Below, piece after piece: positions 1 through 13,244 of a stretch of 64,000 nt of DNA. A program made the translations under genes and the position numbers. Origin of the DNA: Micromonospora luteifusca (GTDB lineage: Bacteria; Actinomycetota; Actinomycetes; Mycobacteriales; Micromonosporaceae); assembly GCF_016907275.1 (NCBI RefSeq), contig NZ_JAFBBP010000001.1, positions 3,214,001 through 3,278,000 on the forward strand, in the 5' to 3' direction. A model generated the notes under the pieces. The model did no database searches and was not told the DNA's origin. It worked only from the letters and a program-made list of their open reading frames with translations. Numbering within the stretch: position 1 is the stretch's first letter; each line of letters starts with the position of its first letter.

Positions 1-164
1 TTCCGGGGGTGGAGTTCCGTGGCGGCCTCTGTTGGGCCGAACAGGGACCGGCTCGGGACCCTTTCCGCTCCGACGAGCCGTGACGACACGGCGGGCGGCA
101 TGGCAGGAGCCGACCGGGGTAGGAGAAACGGCAACAACCCCCCGGGAAGTGAGGTGTCTTACCA

Positions 165-584
165 ATGCCTACGGCACGCGAGATCATGACGAACGACGTG
201 ACCTGTGTCCGCGAGCAGGACGACCTGAAGTCGGCCGCGAAGCGGATGGCGGAGCTGGGGGTCGGCGCCCTGCCGATCTGTGGCGACGACAACCGGCTCA
301 AGGGCATGCTGACCGACCGCGACATCGTGGTGAAGGTGCTGGCCGAGGGCCGTGACCCGGCCAACGTGACCGCTGGTGAGCTGGCCCAGGGCGAGGCGGT
401 GACCATCGGCGCGGACGACGAGGCGGCCGAGATCCTGCGCACCATGGGCCAGCACAAGGTACGCCGACTGCCGGTGATCGATGGCCACGAGCTGGTGGGC
501 ATCGTGGCCGTCGCCGACGTGGCCCGGTCCCTGCCGGAACGCCCCGTGGGCGACCTCATCGAGGCCATCTCCGAGCGCAGCTGA
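165..584 (+). CDS. CBS-domain pair protein (Hrp1-like)
   Basis: 139-residue stand-alone protein made of two CBS domains (about residues 7-60 and 70-128), opening with the typical AREIMT sequence and containing the LTDRDIVV motif of the first CBS repeat. Proteins of this build bind adenine nucleotides or act as small regulators; mycobacterial Hrp1 is the best-known relative. The ATG is preceded by a GAGGTG-like ribosome site about 10 bases upstream. A second, related CBS-pair gene lies at 10766-11191. The 164 bases upstream show no gene. Ligand and target are unknown. Confidence 0.88.
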   Translation: MPTAREIMTNDVTCVREQDDLKSAAKRMAELGVGALPICGDDNRLKGMLTDRDIVVKVLAEGRDPANVTAGELAQGEAVTIGADDEAAEILRTMGQHKVRRLPVIDGHELVGIVAVADVARSLPERPVGDLIEAISERS

Positions 585-606
585 CCGACCGTCGTACCTG
601 TCAATG

Positions 607-639
607 ATCGCCGCCGCCGGTTCGCCGGTCGGCGGCGAT
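607..639. terminator. Hairpin with TTCG loop between convergent genes
   Basis: Arms at 607-616 and 630-639 pair perfectly, extended by CCGG/CCGG (617-620, 625-628) around a TTCG tetraloop, with one bulged T at 629. It lies between the CBS gene and the convergent MBL-fold gene, so it can serve both. Confidence 0.75.
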
Positions 640-694
640 TCGCGTAGTCCGGCGACCTGTGCCGGCAGTTCGGCTGCCGGGACTGGCAGTGCGG

Positions 695-1495
695 TCAGGC
701 GGGCGGAGTGAGCGGGACGGTCTCACCGCGCGCGATGGTGCGGACCTGTTGGACCCAGCCACGGCGGCGGGCCTCGTCGACGAAGTGCGCCAGTGGGGAG
801 CGGAAGACCGGGTAGTCGTCGTAGTGGATCGGGACGGTCAGCTGCGGACGGATCAGCTCCACCAGGTCCGCACCCTGGTGGGCGTCCATGGTGAGCAGGA
901 TCCCGGCGACCTTCGTGCCGCCGAGGTGGATCAGCATCGCGTCGATGTCCGGGTAGCGTTCGGGGATGGCGGTGAGCAGCGGCCGGTTGAGGGTGTCACC
1001 GGTGACGTAGAGGCGGAACTCCCGCCGCCCGGAGCGCTCCACGTCGATCATCGTGCCCATCACGTCGGGCATCAGCCGGTCCAGCGCGCCCGGGCCGTGC
1101 TGGCCGGGCATCGAGGTCAGACGCAGGGTCGTACCGTCGCGGTGCAGCTCCCGGGACGACCAGGTCGGCAGGCCCTGGGCGGCCCGGAAGCCCCAGCGAG
1201 TCAGCTTTCGTTCCGCTGCGGGGGTGGTGACGATGGGCAGCTCGCGGTCCAGTTCCCGGCGGGCCACCCGGTCGAAGTGGTCGCCGTGCAGGTGGGAGAG
1301 GACCACCGCGTCCAGCTCTGGGAGCTGGGCGATCCGCAGCGCCGGGTCCGTGCGTCGGCGCGACCACAACCCCTTGCCGAGGTACGCCCGCTGACCCCGG
1401 TGCAGGAAGTTGGGGTCGGTCAGCAGGGTGAAGCCGCCGATCCGCAGCACCGTCGTCGCGGTACCAATGAACGTCACCTGCGGTTGCTCCGCCAT
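695..1495 (-). CDS. MBL-fold metallo-hydrolase
   Basis: 266-residue metallo-beta-lactamase-fold hydrolase of the UlaG/RNase Z-like superfamily. The metal-binding motif HLHGDH is at residues 68-73, with further ligands at H133 (GQHGPG), D167 (TGDT) and H224 (PIHYDD), so the two-metal centre looks complete. The ATG at 1495 is preceded by GGAGGAGG at suitable spacing; a GTG nine bases upstream lies too close to that ribosome site. The substrate cannot be told from sequence: relatives include lactonases, phosphodiesterases and N-acyl-phosphatidylethanolamine phospholipase-like enzymes. No signal peptide is visible, so probably cytoplasmic. Confidence 0.88.
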   Translation of the reverse strand: MAEQPQVTFIGTATTVLRIGGFTLLTDPNFLHRGQRAYLGKGLWSRRRTDPALRIAQLPELDAVVLSHLHGDHFDRVARRELDRELPIVTTPAAERKLTRWGFRAAQGLPTWSSRELHRDGTTLRLTSMPGQHGPGALDRLMPDVMGTMIDVERSGRREFRLYVTGDTLNRPLLTAIPERYPDIDAMLIHLGGTKVAGILLTMDAHQGADLVELIRPQLTVPIHYDDYPVFRSPLAHFVDEARRRGWVQQVRTIARGETVPLTPPA

Positions 1496-1546
1496 CGTGC
1501 CCACCTCCTCCGGCTCCGGTACCCCGGTGAGGCGTCGGCATGCGGG

Positions 1547-5994
<4,448 letters not shown>

Positions 5995-5998
<4 letters not shown>

Positions 5999-6063
5999 CG
6001 AGGCGTACGGCTGGACGGACGCTGGCCCGGCTCCCGGTTGCTGCTGGTTCTGACCTTGGCCAT
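5995..6063 (-). CDS. 22-codon leader ORF coupled to the P-type ATPase
   Basis: A short ORF beginning MAKVRTSSN has an excellent ribosome site (GGGAGG six bases before ATG at 6061-6063). Its TGA (5997-5995) overlaps the ATPase start ATG (5998-5996) as ATGA. The ATPase start has no ribosome site of its own, so reinitiation from this leader is the simplest reading. It could instead be the true N terminus of the pump displaced by a frameshift. No known peptide family recognised. Confidence 0.5.
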
Positions 6064-6215
6064 CTCGTCCCTCCCACCGCTCACGTCCGGCGGCCTGGCT
6101 TCCCGACCTGTCGTCCGTTATGCCCCTCCAGTGGAGGAACTTTCGGTCGCTGGAGACGCATGGACGAGGTGGGCTGTGGAATCCGACGACCATCACCGGA
6201 CATGGGGAGGCCGGA

Positions 6216-6476
6216 TTGAGCACGCTGACGCGACATCTCAACGGATCGCACGAGAACGTCCGGATGTACAACCGGCGGGTGGATCTACCGGTGCTGGGCG
6301 AGGTGGCGGTGCCGCCACCGGACAAGGTCGTCTACTACGCCGGGCTGGGGGTGCTCGCCGCACTCCAGGTCATCGAGTGGCCGATCGCTCTCGTGATCAC
6401 CGCTGGTCACCTGCTGGCAGACCAACATTTTTCCGGACTGGTGCGCGGGGTCGGGGAGGCGCTGCAGGACGCGTGA
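6216..6476 (+). CDS. Small membrane protein, unknown function
   Basis: 86-residue protein with one or two hydrophobic stretches (about residues 38-70: VVYYAGLGVLAAL and WPIALVITAGHLL). The start is a TTG at 6216 with GGGGAGG five bases upstream; a longer frame from 6120 would invade the divergent ATPase leader region. Divergent from the giant P-type ATPase, so the two may share a promoter region and possibly a role. No family recognised. Confidence 0.65.
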   Translation: MSTLTRHLNGSHENVRMYNRRVDLPVLGEVAVPPPDKVVYYAGLGVLAALQVIEWPIALVITAGHLLADQHFSGLVRGVGEALQDA

Positions 6477-6534
6477 CGAGAGCCGGGTCACCGGCGATTG
6501 ACATGAATCCGGGTTGAGGTCGCATGCTCGGCGC

Positions 6535-7926
6535 ATGCCGAGCACAGTCGCCGCCACCGCCGTACCGGCCCCACCGGGGCTGTTCGCACCCCGCTTGCGA
6601 GCGATGACGGTGGGCAGCGTCGCGTTGATCTCGTTGCTCGCGTTCGAGGCGTTGGCGGTCGGTACGGCGATGCCGACCGTTGCCCGCAACCTGGACGGGC
6701 TCGCGCTGTACGGGATCGCGTTCGGTGGCCCGTTCGCCACGGGCGTGCTGGCCATGGTGGTCTCGGGTATCTGGTGCGACGCCCGTGGGCCTCGGGGGCC
6801 GATGTGGCACGGGGTCGCCTGGTTCGTGGTCGGGTTGTTGATCGCCGGGACCGCCCAGGTGATGGGTGTGTTGGTCGTCGGGCGGGTGGTGCAGGGGTTC
6901 GGCTCCGGGCTGCTCTCGGTGGCGCTCTACGTGATCGTCGGGCAGGCGTACCCGCAGGAGCTGCATCGGCGGATCTTCGCGGCTTTCGCGGCGGCGTGGG
7001 TCGTACCGTCGCTGGTCGGGCCGGCGGTGGCCGGGCTGATCGTGGAGCACCTGGGCTGGCGGTGGGTTTTCCTCGCGGTGCCGGCGGTGGCCGTGCCGGC
7101 GGTGCTGCTGATCCATCCCGGCCTGCGGTCGCTGGGGCGGAGCGCGGCGACCCGGCCGCCAGCCGGCGCGGCAGGCCGGATCGCCTGGGCGTGCGGGGCC
7201 GCGGCGAGCGCCGCACTGCTGCACATCGGGGGACAGCAGCGTGGCGGCTTCGGCCTGGTGCTGGTCGTGCTCGCCGTGGTCGGCCTGCTGGTCTGTGCCC
7301 CGCGCCTGCTGCCGGCCGGGTTTCTGCGGGCGGCCCGGGGGCTCCCCACCGTGGTCGGGTTGCGCGGTCTGGCCTCGGCGGCGTTCGTCGGCGCCGAGGT
7401 GGTCATTCCGTTGATGCTCTCCCGGGAGCGGGGCCTCTCGCCGACCGCTGCCGGGCTGGTCCTCACGGTCGGGGCGCTGGCCTGGTCGGTGGGCTCCTGG
7501 GTGCAGGGCCGGATCCCGGTGCCGGCCTCCCGGGCCAGCCTGCCGCGCGTCGGGCTGAGCTGCATCACGGTGGGCACCGCCACGGTGGCGTTGGCCATCC
7601 GGCCCGAGTTGCCGGTGACCGTCGCCGTGGTCGGTTGGGCGGTCGCAGGTCTCGGCATGGGGCTGCTGTATCCGTCGCTGTCGGTGCTCACCCTGGAGTT
7701 GTCCGCACCCGGTGAGCAGGGCCGCAACAGCTCTTCGTTGCAACTGGGTGATTCCCTCTTCGCGGCGACCGTGCTCGCGTTGACCGGTGCCGTGCTGGCC
7801 GCGGGGAGCGCGCCTGGCCCGGCCAGTTACGCGCTGACTCTGGTGGTGGCCGCGGGCCTGGCACTGCTCGGGGCGCTGCTGGCCGGCCGTGTCGTGGTGG
7901 GCGCCGGGGTGCGACCGGGCGGGTGA
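6535..7926 (+). CDS. MFS transporter
   Basis: About 463 residues of almost continuous hydrophobic helices with basic loops, consistent with a 12-14 helix major facilitator of the drug-efflux type (early segment VALISLLAFEALAVGTAMPT; GFGSGLLSVALYV in the fourth/fifth helices). The ATG at 6535 is used; an in-frame TTG seven codons earlier is the alternative, and neither has a strong ribosome site. The substrate is unknown. Confidence 0.85.
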   Translation: MPSTVAATAVPAPPGLFAPRLRAMTVGSVALISLLAFEALAVGTAMPTVARNLDGLALYGIAFGGPFATGVLAMVVSGIWCDARGPRGPMWHGVAWFVVGLLIAGTAQVMGVLVVGRVVQGFGSGLLSVALYVIVGQAYPQELHRRIFAAFAAAWVVPSLVGPAVAGLIVEHLGWRWVFLAVPAVAVPAVLLIHPGLRSLGRSAATRPPAGAAGRIAWACGAAASAALLHIGGQQRGGFGLVLVVLAVVGLLVCAPRLLPAGFLRAARGLPTVVGLRGLASAAFVGAEVVIPLMLSRERGLSPTAAGLVLTVGALAWSVGSWVQGRIPVPASRASLPRVGLSCITVGTATVALAIRPELPVTVAVVGWAVAGLGMGLLYPSLSVLTLELSAPGEQGRNSSSLQLGDSLFAATVLALTGAVLAAGSAPGPASYALTLVVAAGLALLGALLAGRVVVGAGVRPGG

Positions 7927-7977
7927 TCCGGAGATTCGGCCGCGTTCGACCTGGTGGGGCCGGGAGGATGGCGGGCG

Positions 7978-8631
7978 ATGAACTTCCTGACCATCCTGCC
8001 GCTCGCCGTGGTGATGGTCGCCGGCACCCAATTGGTCGTGGCGGTCTTCCTCGCCTCGTCGGACCGGCCCCGAGCGGCGTCGCTGGGCTTCCTGGCCGGT
8101 GCCGGGCTGGTGGTCGGTGCCGGGGTGACGGTGAGTTGGGTGCTGACCCGGTTGGTGGGCGGCCTGGCCACCGACGCCAGCGACGTGGCCGGCCGGGTCG
8201 ATCGCGGTCCCGCCATCGACCTGGTGGTGCTCGCGCTGCTGGTCAGCCTGGCCGTGGTGGTCTGGGTACGGCGGAATCGGGCCGGGCCGCCGAGATGGCT
8301 GGGGAGCATCGAGCACGCTGATCCGCGTGCGGCGCTGCGCCTGGGTGCGCTGCTCTTCGTGGTGACGCCCACCGATGACCTGACCATGGCGGCCGTCGGG
8401 GCGAGCGTGGCCCGACACGACCTGCCGTGGTGGCATCTGGCGCCGTTCGTGCTGCTCACCGTGCTTCTGCTCGCCCTGCCCCTGCTGGCGTTGCTGCTGC
8501 TCGGGGGAAAAGCGGCCCGGGCGCTGACCCGGATGCGGGAATGGGCCGAGGGGCACGCCTGGATCGTCAACGAGATCGTGATCGCGTTCTTCGCGCTGCT
8601 GACCGTGTTGGACCTGCTGCGGTCCGGATGA
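7978..8631 (+). CDS. GAP family membrane protein (sulfolipid-addressing-like)
   Basis: 217-residue integral membrane protein with about six helices, in the pattern of the GAP/Sap family of mycobacterial lipid-addressing proteins: N-terminal FLTILPLAVVM, a central PTDDLTMA segment and a C-terminal IVNEIVIAFFALLTVLDL. Start ATG 7978 has GGGAGG eight bases upstream. It follows the MFS gene by about 50 bases and may be cotranscribed. In mycobacteria such proteins help export glycolipids; here the cargo is unknown. Confidence 0.78.
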   Translation: MNFLTILPLAVVMVAGTQLVVAVFLASSDRPRAASLGFLAGAGLVVGAGVTVSWVLTRLVGGLATDASDVAGRVDRGPAIDLVVLALLVSLAVVVWVRRNRAGPPRWLGSIEHADPRAALRLGALLFVVTPTDDLTMAAVGASVARHDLPWWHLAPFVLLTVLLLALPLLALLLLGGKAARALTRMREWAEGHAWIVNEIVIAFFALLTVLDLLRSG

Positions 8632-8730
8632 GCCGTTGCCGGACACGCCCGCACGGAACCGTCGACACGTACGGGGGAACCGGGCAGAAATGAGAGCAAC
8701 AACGGTTCACGTTCGTCTTACCGTGACGGC

Positions 8731-8925
8731 ATGTTCGCTGTCGTCACCACGGTGATCCTCTACGTCTTCGGTTTCGTCTTCCTCTACGGCGTGATCCGGC
8801 TGGGTGTCCGGCACGCGTTGGAGGACCTGGAGCTGCAACGCGCCAAGGCCCAGCGCGAAGAGGAGGTGGCGGCCGCCCGGGACCGCTCCTTCATGCGCGA
8901 CAACGCCTTCCTCGCCGGCAGTTGA
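8731..8925 (+). CDS. Small single-pass membrane protein
   Basis: 64 residues: one N-terminal membrane helix (about residues 3-24) followed by a charged, probably helical tail rich in Glu, Arg and Ala. A TACCGT -10-like element ends six bases before the ATG, so the message may be leaderless. No family recognised. Confidence 0.65.
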   Translation: MFAVVTTVILYVFGFVFLYGVIRLGVRHALEDLELQRAKAQREEEVAAARDRSFMRDNAFLAGS

Positions 8926-9020
8926 GCACCGCGTCGGCCCGACCCGGGCCGGTGGCGTCCGGGGGTGTTCCGGGAGCCGCCGAGCGGTTGAGCGTGGCGG
9001 ATGCGAGGATCGCACCCGTG

Positions 9021-9569
9021 ATGGGAACGCTGAAGACCGAACCGGCCCGCGCTCGCCTCGACCTGCTCGCCCCGCCGGTGGCGGAAGCCATCACGCAGTG
9101 GCCCGCCGATGCGCCGGTGGACGTCAACGATGTGCTGGTTGCGCCGATCGACGCCGAGCTCGCCGACACCGCGGCGTTCTGCGCGGCGTACGAGGTGGGG
9201 TTGGACGTGTCGGCCAACTGTGTCGTGGTGGCCGGCAAGCGTGAGGGTGTGGTCCGCTACGCGGCCTGCATCGTCCTGGCCACCACCCGGGCCGACGTGA
9301 ACGGGGTGGCCCGCCGGGCGCTGGACGTTCGCAAGGCGAGCTTCGCCCCGATGACCGATGCGGTCGAGTTGACCGGCATGGAGTACGGCGGCATCACCCC
9401 GATCGGGCTGCCGGCGCAGTGGCCGATCCTGGTGGACGCTCGGGTCATCGCCACACCGCACGTGATCATCGGGTCCGGCGTGCGGCACAGCAAGATCGCG
9501 TTGCCGGGGCCGGCGCTGGGCGCACTGCCTGGCGCGCAGGTGGTGGAAGGCCTGGCCAGGCCGGCGTGA
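9021..9569 (+). CDS. YbaK/EbsC family protein (aminoacyl-tRNA deacylase-like)
   Basis: About 182 residues matching the YbaK/ProX editing fold: a central VVVAGKREG strand-lysine motif and the C-terminal GGITPIGLP loop that lines the aminoacyl pocket. Family members hydrolyse mischarged tRNAs such as Cys-tRNA(Pro). The start is ATG 9021 or the adjacent in-frame GTG 9018, behind a GAGG at 9005-9008; the frame stays open to 8922, overlapping the preceding gene, but that N terminus lacks family character. proS lies about 1.7 kb further on, on the other strand, which fits a translation-quality role but proves nothing. Confidence 0.82.
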   Translation: MGTLKTEPARARLDLLAPPVAEAITQWPADAPVDVNDVLVAPIDAELADTAAFCAAYEVGLDVSANCVVVAGKREGVVRYAACIVLATTRADVNGVARRALDVRKASFAPMTDAVELTGMEYGGITPIGLPAQWPILVDARVIATPHVIIGSGVRHSKIALPGPALGALPGAQVVEGLARPA

Positions 9570-9635
9570 CCAGCCACCGGCATCGATGCCGTTGCACGTG
9601 AAACATTACGGTCGTCGATGCCGGTGCCAGCTGGT
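9569..9635. terminator. Long bidirectional hairpin
   Basis: Arms 9575-9586 and 9615-9626 are a perfect 12-bp inverted repeat. A further 6-bp pair (9569-9574 with 9630-9635) extends it across a three-base bulge. It sits between convergent YbaK-like and FrnE-like genes. The 28-base loop is larger than usual for an intrinsic terminator. Confidence 0.65.
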
Positions 9636-9642
9636 CAGTGAC

Positions 9643-10284
9643 TCAGTGTGAGTGTGCTGCCGCCTCGCGCTGCTCGACCTCGGTGAGCGCGGCAAGCAGC
9701 GTCTGCGTGTCCTGAGCACCGGAGACCGCGTACTTCCCGGCCAGGATGAAGGTCGGCACGCTGCTGATGCCCAGGTCTCGCGCGGTGGCCAACTGGGCGG
9801 CGACGTCGGCCGAGCGTTCGTCGGAATCGAGGAATCGGCGCGCGTCGGCCGCGTCCAGGCCGATCTCGCCGGCGATGGTGGCCAGAGCTTCCCGGGAGCC
9901 CACGTCGACGCCCTGGGTGAAGTGCGCCTGGTAGAGCGCCTCCACCATCTCGGCGGCCCGCCCGTGGTCGCTGGCGTAGGAGACCAGCCGGTGCGCGTCG
10001 AAGGTGTTGGCGATCACCGCGCGGCCGTAGTCCAACTGCAGGCCGTCACTCGCCGCGACCTGGGTCACGTGGTCGACCATCTGCCGGGCGCGCTCGGGGC
10101 CGCCGAACTTCGCGGCCAGCGCCTCCACCAGTGGGAGGGGCTCGGGCACCGGCGAGGGGTCGAGCTGGAACGGCCGGTAGCGGACCGTCACCTCGCCCGG
10201 ATAGGTGGCGAGGGCCGCATCCAGGCGGCGCTTACCGATGTAGCACCACGGGCAGATGACGTCCGCGTAGATCTCGATCTCCAT
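9643..10284 (-). CDS. DsbA family oxidoreductase (FrnE-like)
   Basis: 213 residues with the thioredoxin-like DsbA fold: the CxxC motif appears as CPWC at residues 10-13, and SSVPTF supplies the cis-proline loop near the C terminus. No signal peptide, so a cytoplasmic FrnE-type thiol oxidoreductase or isomerase rather than a secreted DsbA. Start ATG 10284; the longer open frame to 10578 overlaps sufE and has no family resemblance. Last gene of a minus-strand run proS - CBS - sufE - frnE. Confidence 0.88.
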   Translation of the reverse strand: MEIEIYADVICPWCYIGKRRLDAALATYPGEVTVRYRPFQLDPSPVPEPLPLVEALAAKFGGPERARQMVDHVTQVAASDGLQLDYGRAVIANTFDAHRLVSYASDHGRAAEMVEALYQAHFTQGVDVGSREALATIAGEIGLDAADARRFLDSDERSADVAAQLATARDLGISSVPTFILAGKYAVSGAQDTQTLLAALTEVEQREAAAHSH

Positions 10285-10304
10285 GATCGGTGCCAACCCC
10301 GCGG

Positions 10305-10733
10305 TCAGCCGAGTTGTTCCCGCACCTGACGCTTGAGCCGGCGCAGGATCGCCGTGCCACCGCGTATCCGCAGCGGGCTGATCGCCTGCGCCAGACCCAT
10401 CCGCTGGTAGAGGTCGTCCGGAACGGCCAGCACCTCCTCCGGGCTCGCCAAGGCCAGCCCTTCGGCGAGGATCCCGGCGAACGCCCGGGTGGTGGGCGCC
10501 TCCGGCGGGCAGTCGAAGATCGTCGCCACGGTGCCCTCCGGGGTCACCTTGGCGCGCAGGAAGAACGACGTCTGACACTCCGGCACCTGCTCCATGCCCT
10601 CGCGTTCGACGGTGCCCTCCGGCAGCGCCGGGATGACGTCGGCGTACTCCAGGAGCATCTCCAACACCAGGTCGCGCGGCGCGGCAGCGAACTCGTCGAC
10701 GATCTCGGCCAGTCGGGCCGGCATATCAGCCAT
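10305..10733 (-). CDS. sufE: SufE family sulfur acceptor protein
   Basis: 142-residue SufE/CsdE-type protein. The acceptor cysteine lies in the VPECQTSFF motif near residue 53, and the C-terminal RGG and helix pattern is typical. SufE receives persulfide sulfur from a cysteine desulfurase for Fe-S assembly. No desulfurase lies alongside; a rhodanese is about 4 kb away on the other strand, a pairing also found in other actinobacteria. Twenty bases upstream of the frnE-like gene. Confidence 0.88.
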   Translation of the reverse strand: MADMPARLAEIVDEFAAAPRDLVLEMLLEYADVIPALPEGTVEREGMEQVPECQTSFFLRAKVTPEGTVATIFDCPPEAPTTRAFAGILAEGLALASPEEVLAVPDDLYQRMGLAQAISPLRIRGGTAILRRLKRQVREQLG

Positions 10734-10765
10734 GCGTCGAGGCTACCGCTGCCGTGCGGGGCTCC

Positions 10766-11191
10766 TCAGACGGTGGGCGACTGCTCGCTGATCTCGCTGA
10801 GGGCGCTGGTGGGGTCGAGCTGCATGGCCAGGTCGCCGAGCGAGACGATGCCGACCAGCTTGCGATCAGTGTCACAGACCAGCACCCGCCGGATGCCCCG
10901 GTCCCGCATCAGCGCCGCCGCCTCACCCGCCGTGCAGTGCTGCTCGATCATGACGACCTCACGGGTGACGATCGAGCCGATGGTGGTGGCCGCAGGGGAA
11001 CGGTTCTCCGCCACGGCCCGCACCACGATGTCCCGATCGGTCAGCATGCCGGCGAGGCTGGCGCCGTCGGTGACCACCACGTCACCGATGTCGGCCTCCT
11101 TCATCACCCTGGCCGCCTCGTCCAGGGTGGTCTCCGCCGGCAGATACACGACTTGCTTGGTCATCACGTCGCTGACCCGGTAATCGGTCAT
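10766..11191 (-). CDS. CBS-domain pair protein
   Basis: 141 residues, two CBS domains (about residues 7-60 and 75-130) with LTDRDIVV and RGIRRVLVCD repeats. Start ATG 11191 has GGAGG five bases upstream; an in-frame start at 11230 has none. Paralogous in layout to the protein at 165-584. Lies between proS and sufE on the same strand, probably cotranscribed. Confidence 0.87.
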   Translation of the reverse strand: MTDYRVSDVMTKQVVYLPAETTLDEAARVMKEADIGDVVVTDGASLAGMLTDRDIVVRAVAENRSPAATTIGSIVTREVVMIEQHCTAGEAAALMRDRGIRRVLVCDTDRKLVGIVSLGDLAMQLDPTSALSEISEQSPTV

Positions 11192-11248
11192 GAAAGCCTC
11201 CACGAACGTCTTCGGTCGATCCGACTGCACTACCCCGTGACGTGGCAG

Positions 11249-13018
11249 CTACACCAGGTTTCCACGTTCCTCGCGCACCTGATGGACAAGTCGGTCGACC
11301 AGGCCGTCCAGCGGTAGTTCGGTGCGCGCGTCGCCGGCCCGCTCACGCAGTTCGACGTACCCGTCGGCGAGTCGGCGGCCGACCACGACGGCCCGGGGGA
11401 TGCCGATCAGCTCGGCGTCGGTGAACTTGACCCCGGCCGAGACGTGCGTGCGGTCGTCGACCAGCACCCGCAGGCCGGCGGCGTCGAGGCGCCCGCCGAG
11501 CTCCAGGGCCGCGTCTAGCTGCGGACCCTTGCCCGCAACCACCAGGTGTACGTCGCACGGCGCGATCGCCGCCGGCCAGATCAGCCCCCGATCGTCGTGG
11601 TGCTGCTCGGCGATCGCCGCGACCGCCCGGGAGACCCCGATGCCATAGCAGCCCATGGTCGGCCGGACCGGCTTCCCGGCCGGCCCGAGCACGTCGACCG
11701 CGAACGCATCGGTGAACCGGCGCCCGAGCTGGAAGATGTGCCCGATCTCGATGCCCCGCCGGATCGTCAGTTCGCCCGCGTCGCAGTCGGGGCAGGGGTC
11801 GCCGGCGCGTACGTCGGCCGCCTCGATGGTGCCGTCGGGCGTGAAGTCCCGTCCGCACACCACGTCGGTCGCGTGTCGGCCCGGCTCGTTCGCCCCGGTC
11901 AACCAGGCCGAGCCGGCCACCACCCGCGGATCGACCAGGTAACGGATGCCCAGCTTGTCGAGCAGCTGCGGTCCGATGTACCCGCGTACCAGCTCGGGAT
12001 GGTCGGCCCACTCCTCGAAGACGGCCACCTGGGCCGGGTGCAGGGCGGCACCGACCCGCTTGAGGTCGACCTCCCGGTCACCCGGAAGCCCGATCACCAG
12101 AGGCTCAGCCCGGTCCGCGCCCGGTTGCCGAACCGACAGCACGACGTTCTTCAGGGTGTCGGCGGCGGTCCAGCCGTCCCGACCACCCAACCGGCGGGCG
12201 TTGGCCAGCTCCACCAGGCCGGCGATCGTCGGAGTCTCCGGCGTGTCGTGCACCATGGCGGCCGGCTGCGCGGCCGGGTCACCGGCAACCGGCGCCCGGG
12301 TGATCACCGCCTCGGTGTTGGCCGCGTAGGCGCAGGAGGTGCAGCCCACGAAGGTGTCCTCGCCGACCGGCGTCGCCGCCAGGAACTCCTCCGACGCCGA
12401 CCCGCCCATCGCGCCGGACATCGCCCGCACCACCGTGTAGTCCAGGCCCAACCGGTCGAAGATCCGCCGGTACGCCGCCCGATGCCGTGCGTACGCGTCC
12501 CGCAGCCCCGCATCGTCCAGGTCGAAGGAGTACGCGTCCTTCATCAGGAACTCCCGACCGCGCAGCAGACCGGCCCGGGGCCGGGCCTCGTCGCGGAACT
12601 TCGTCTGCACCTGGAACAGCGTCACCGGGAAGTCCCGGTACGAGGTGAACAGGTCCTTGACCAGCAGCGCCGCCATTTCCTCGTGGGTGGGCGCCAACAG
12701 GTGCTCGGCACCACGCCGGTCGGCGAGGGTGAAGATGTCGTCGCCGTACTCCGCCCAGCGGCCGCTCGTCCGATAGGGATCGGCGGGCAGCAACGCCGGA
12801 AAGTGCACCTCCTGGTCACCGATGGCGAACAGCTCGCCACGCACCACGTCGGTGATCCGGTCCAGCACCAGCTTGCCCAACGGCAGCCACGTGTAGCCGC
12901 CCGGTGCGGCGCGACGGATGTAACCGGCGCGCAGGAGGAGCCGGTGGCTCGGCACCTCCGCGTCGGCCGGGTCCTCGCGCAGGGTTCGCAGCAACAGGGT
13001 CGACATGCGCAGCAGCAT
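11249..13018 (-). CDS. proS: Prolyl-tRNA synthetase
   Basis: About 589 residues, class II bacterial-type ProRS. It charges tRNA(Pro). The N-terminal [17 protein letters not shown] opening, motif 2 [19 protein letters not shown], the inserted editing domain (middle third) and the C-terminal anticodon-binding domain (near [17 protein letters not shown]) are all present. The start is ATG 13018 or ATG 13006; the frame continues upstream to 13318, but that sequence is not conserved-looking. First gene of the minus-strand run through to frnE. Confidence 0.96.
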   Translation of the reverse strand: MLLRMSTLLLRTLREDPADAEVPSHRLLLRAGYIRRAAPGGYTWLPLGKLVLDRITDVVRGELFAIGDQEVHFPALLPADPYRTSGRWAEYGDDIFTLADRRGAEHLLAPTHEEMAALLVKDLFTSYRDFPVTLFQVQTKFRDEARPRAGLLRGREFLMKDAYSFDLDDAGLRDAYARHRAAYRRIFDRLGLDYTVVRAMSGAMGGSASEEFLAATPVGEDTFVGCTSCAYAANTEAVITRAPVAGDPAAQPAAMVHDTPETPTIAGLVELANARRLGGRDGWTAADTLKNVVLSVRQPGADRAEPLVIGLPGDREVDLKRVGAALHPAQVAVFEEWADHPELVRGYIGPQLLDKLGIRYLVDPRVVAGSAWLTGANEPGRHATDVVCGRDFTPDGTIEAADVRAGDPCPDCDAGELTIRRGIEIGHIFQLGRRFTDAFAVDVLGPAGKPVRPTMGCYGIGVSRAVAAIAEQHHDDRGLIWPAAIAPCDVHLVVAGKGPQLDAALELGGRLDAAGLRVLVDDRTHVSAGVKFTDAELIGIPRAVVVGRRLADGYVELRERAGDARTELPLDGLVDRLVHQVREERGNLV

Positions 13019-13084
13019 GGGTGCAGCGTAGGGCTGCGCCGATCGGACGAGCGAACCATTTCGTCGCGCGATCCATTGACGGCG

Positions 13085-13103
13085 GTGCGGGGTCACCCCA
13101 CAC
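13085..13103. promoter_or_regulatory. Near-palindrome in the proS/SGNH divergent promoter region
   Basis: 19-base imperfect palindrome of the form GTG-N-GGGGT-N-ACCCC-N-CAC centred in the 226-base gap between the divergent genes. A TTGACG that could be a -35 hexamer lies just upstream at about 13076. Binding protein unknown. Confidence 0.35.
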
Positions 13104-13244
13104 CGGGAAGCCGCCTCTCGCCGCGTGTCAGCGCGCGTCGCCGGCCAATGACCTCCGCCACGTCGCACGATCGGGGCACTGTTCGCCCTGCCTCCGGTGA
13201 CAGACTGGTCGCCGCAGGCAACGAACGGCGTAAGGGGAACGCGG

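Noticed and set aside
5999..6325. N-terminal extension of the P-type ATPase to 6325
   Set aside because: It would overlap the divergent small gene with its good ribosome site, and the added residues have no HMA or membrane character.
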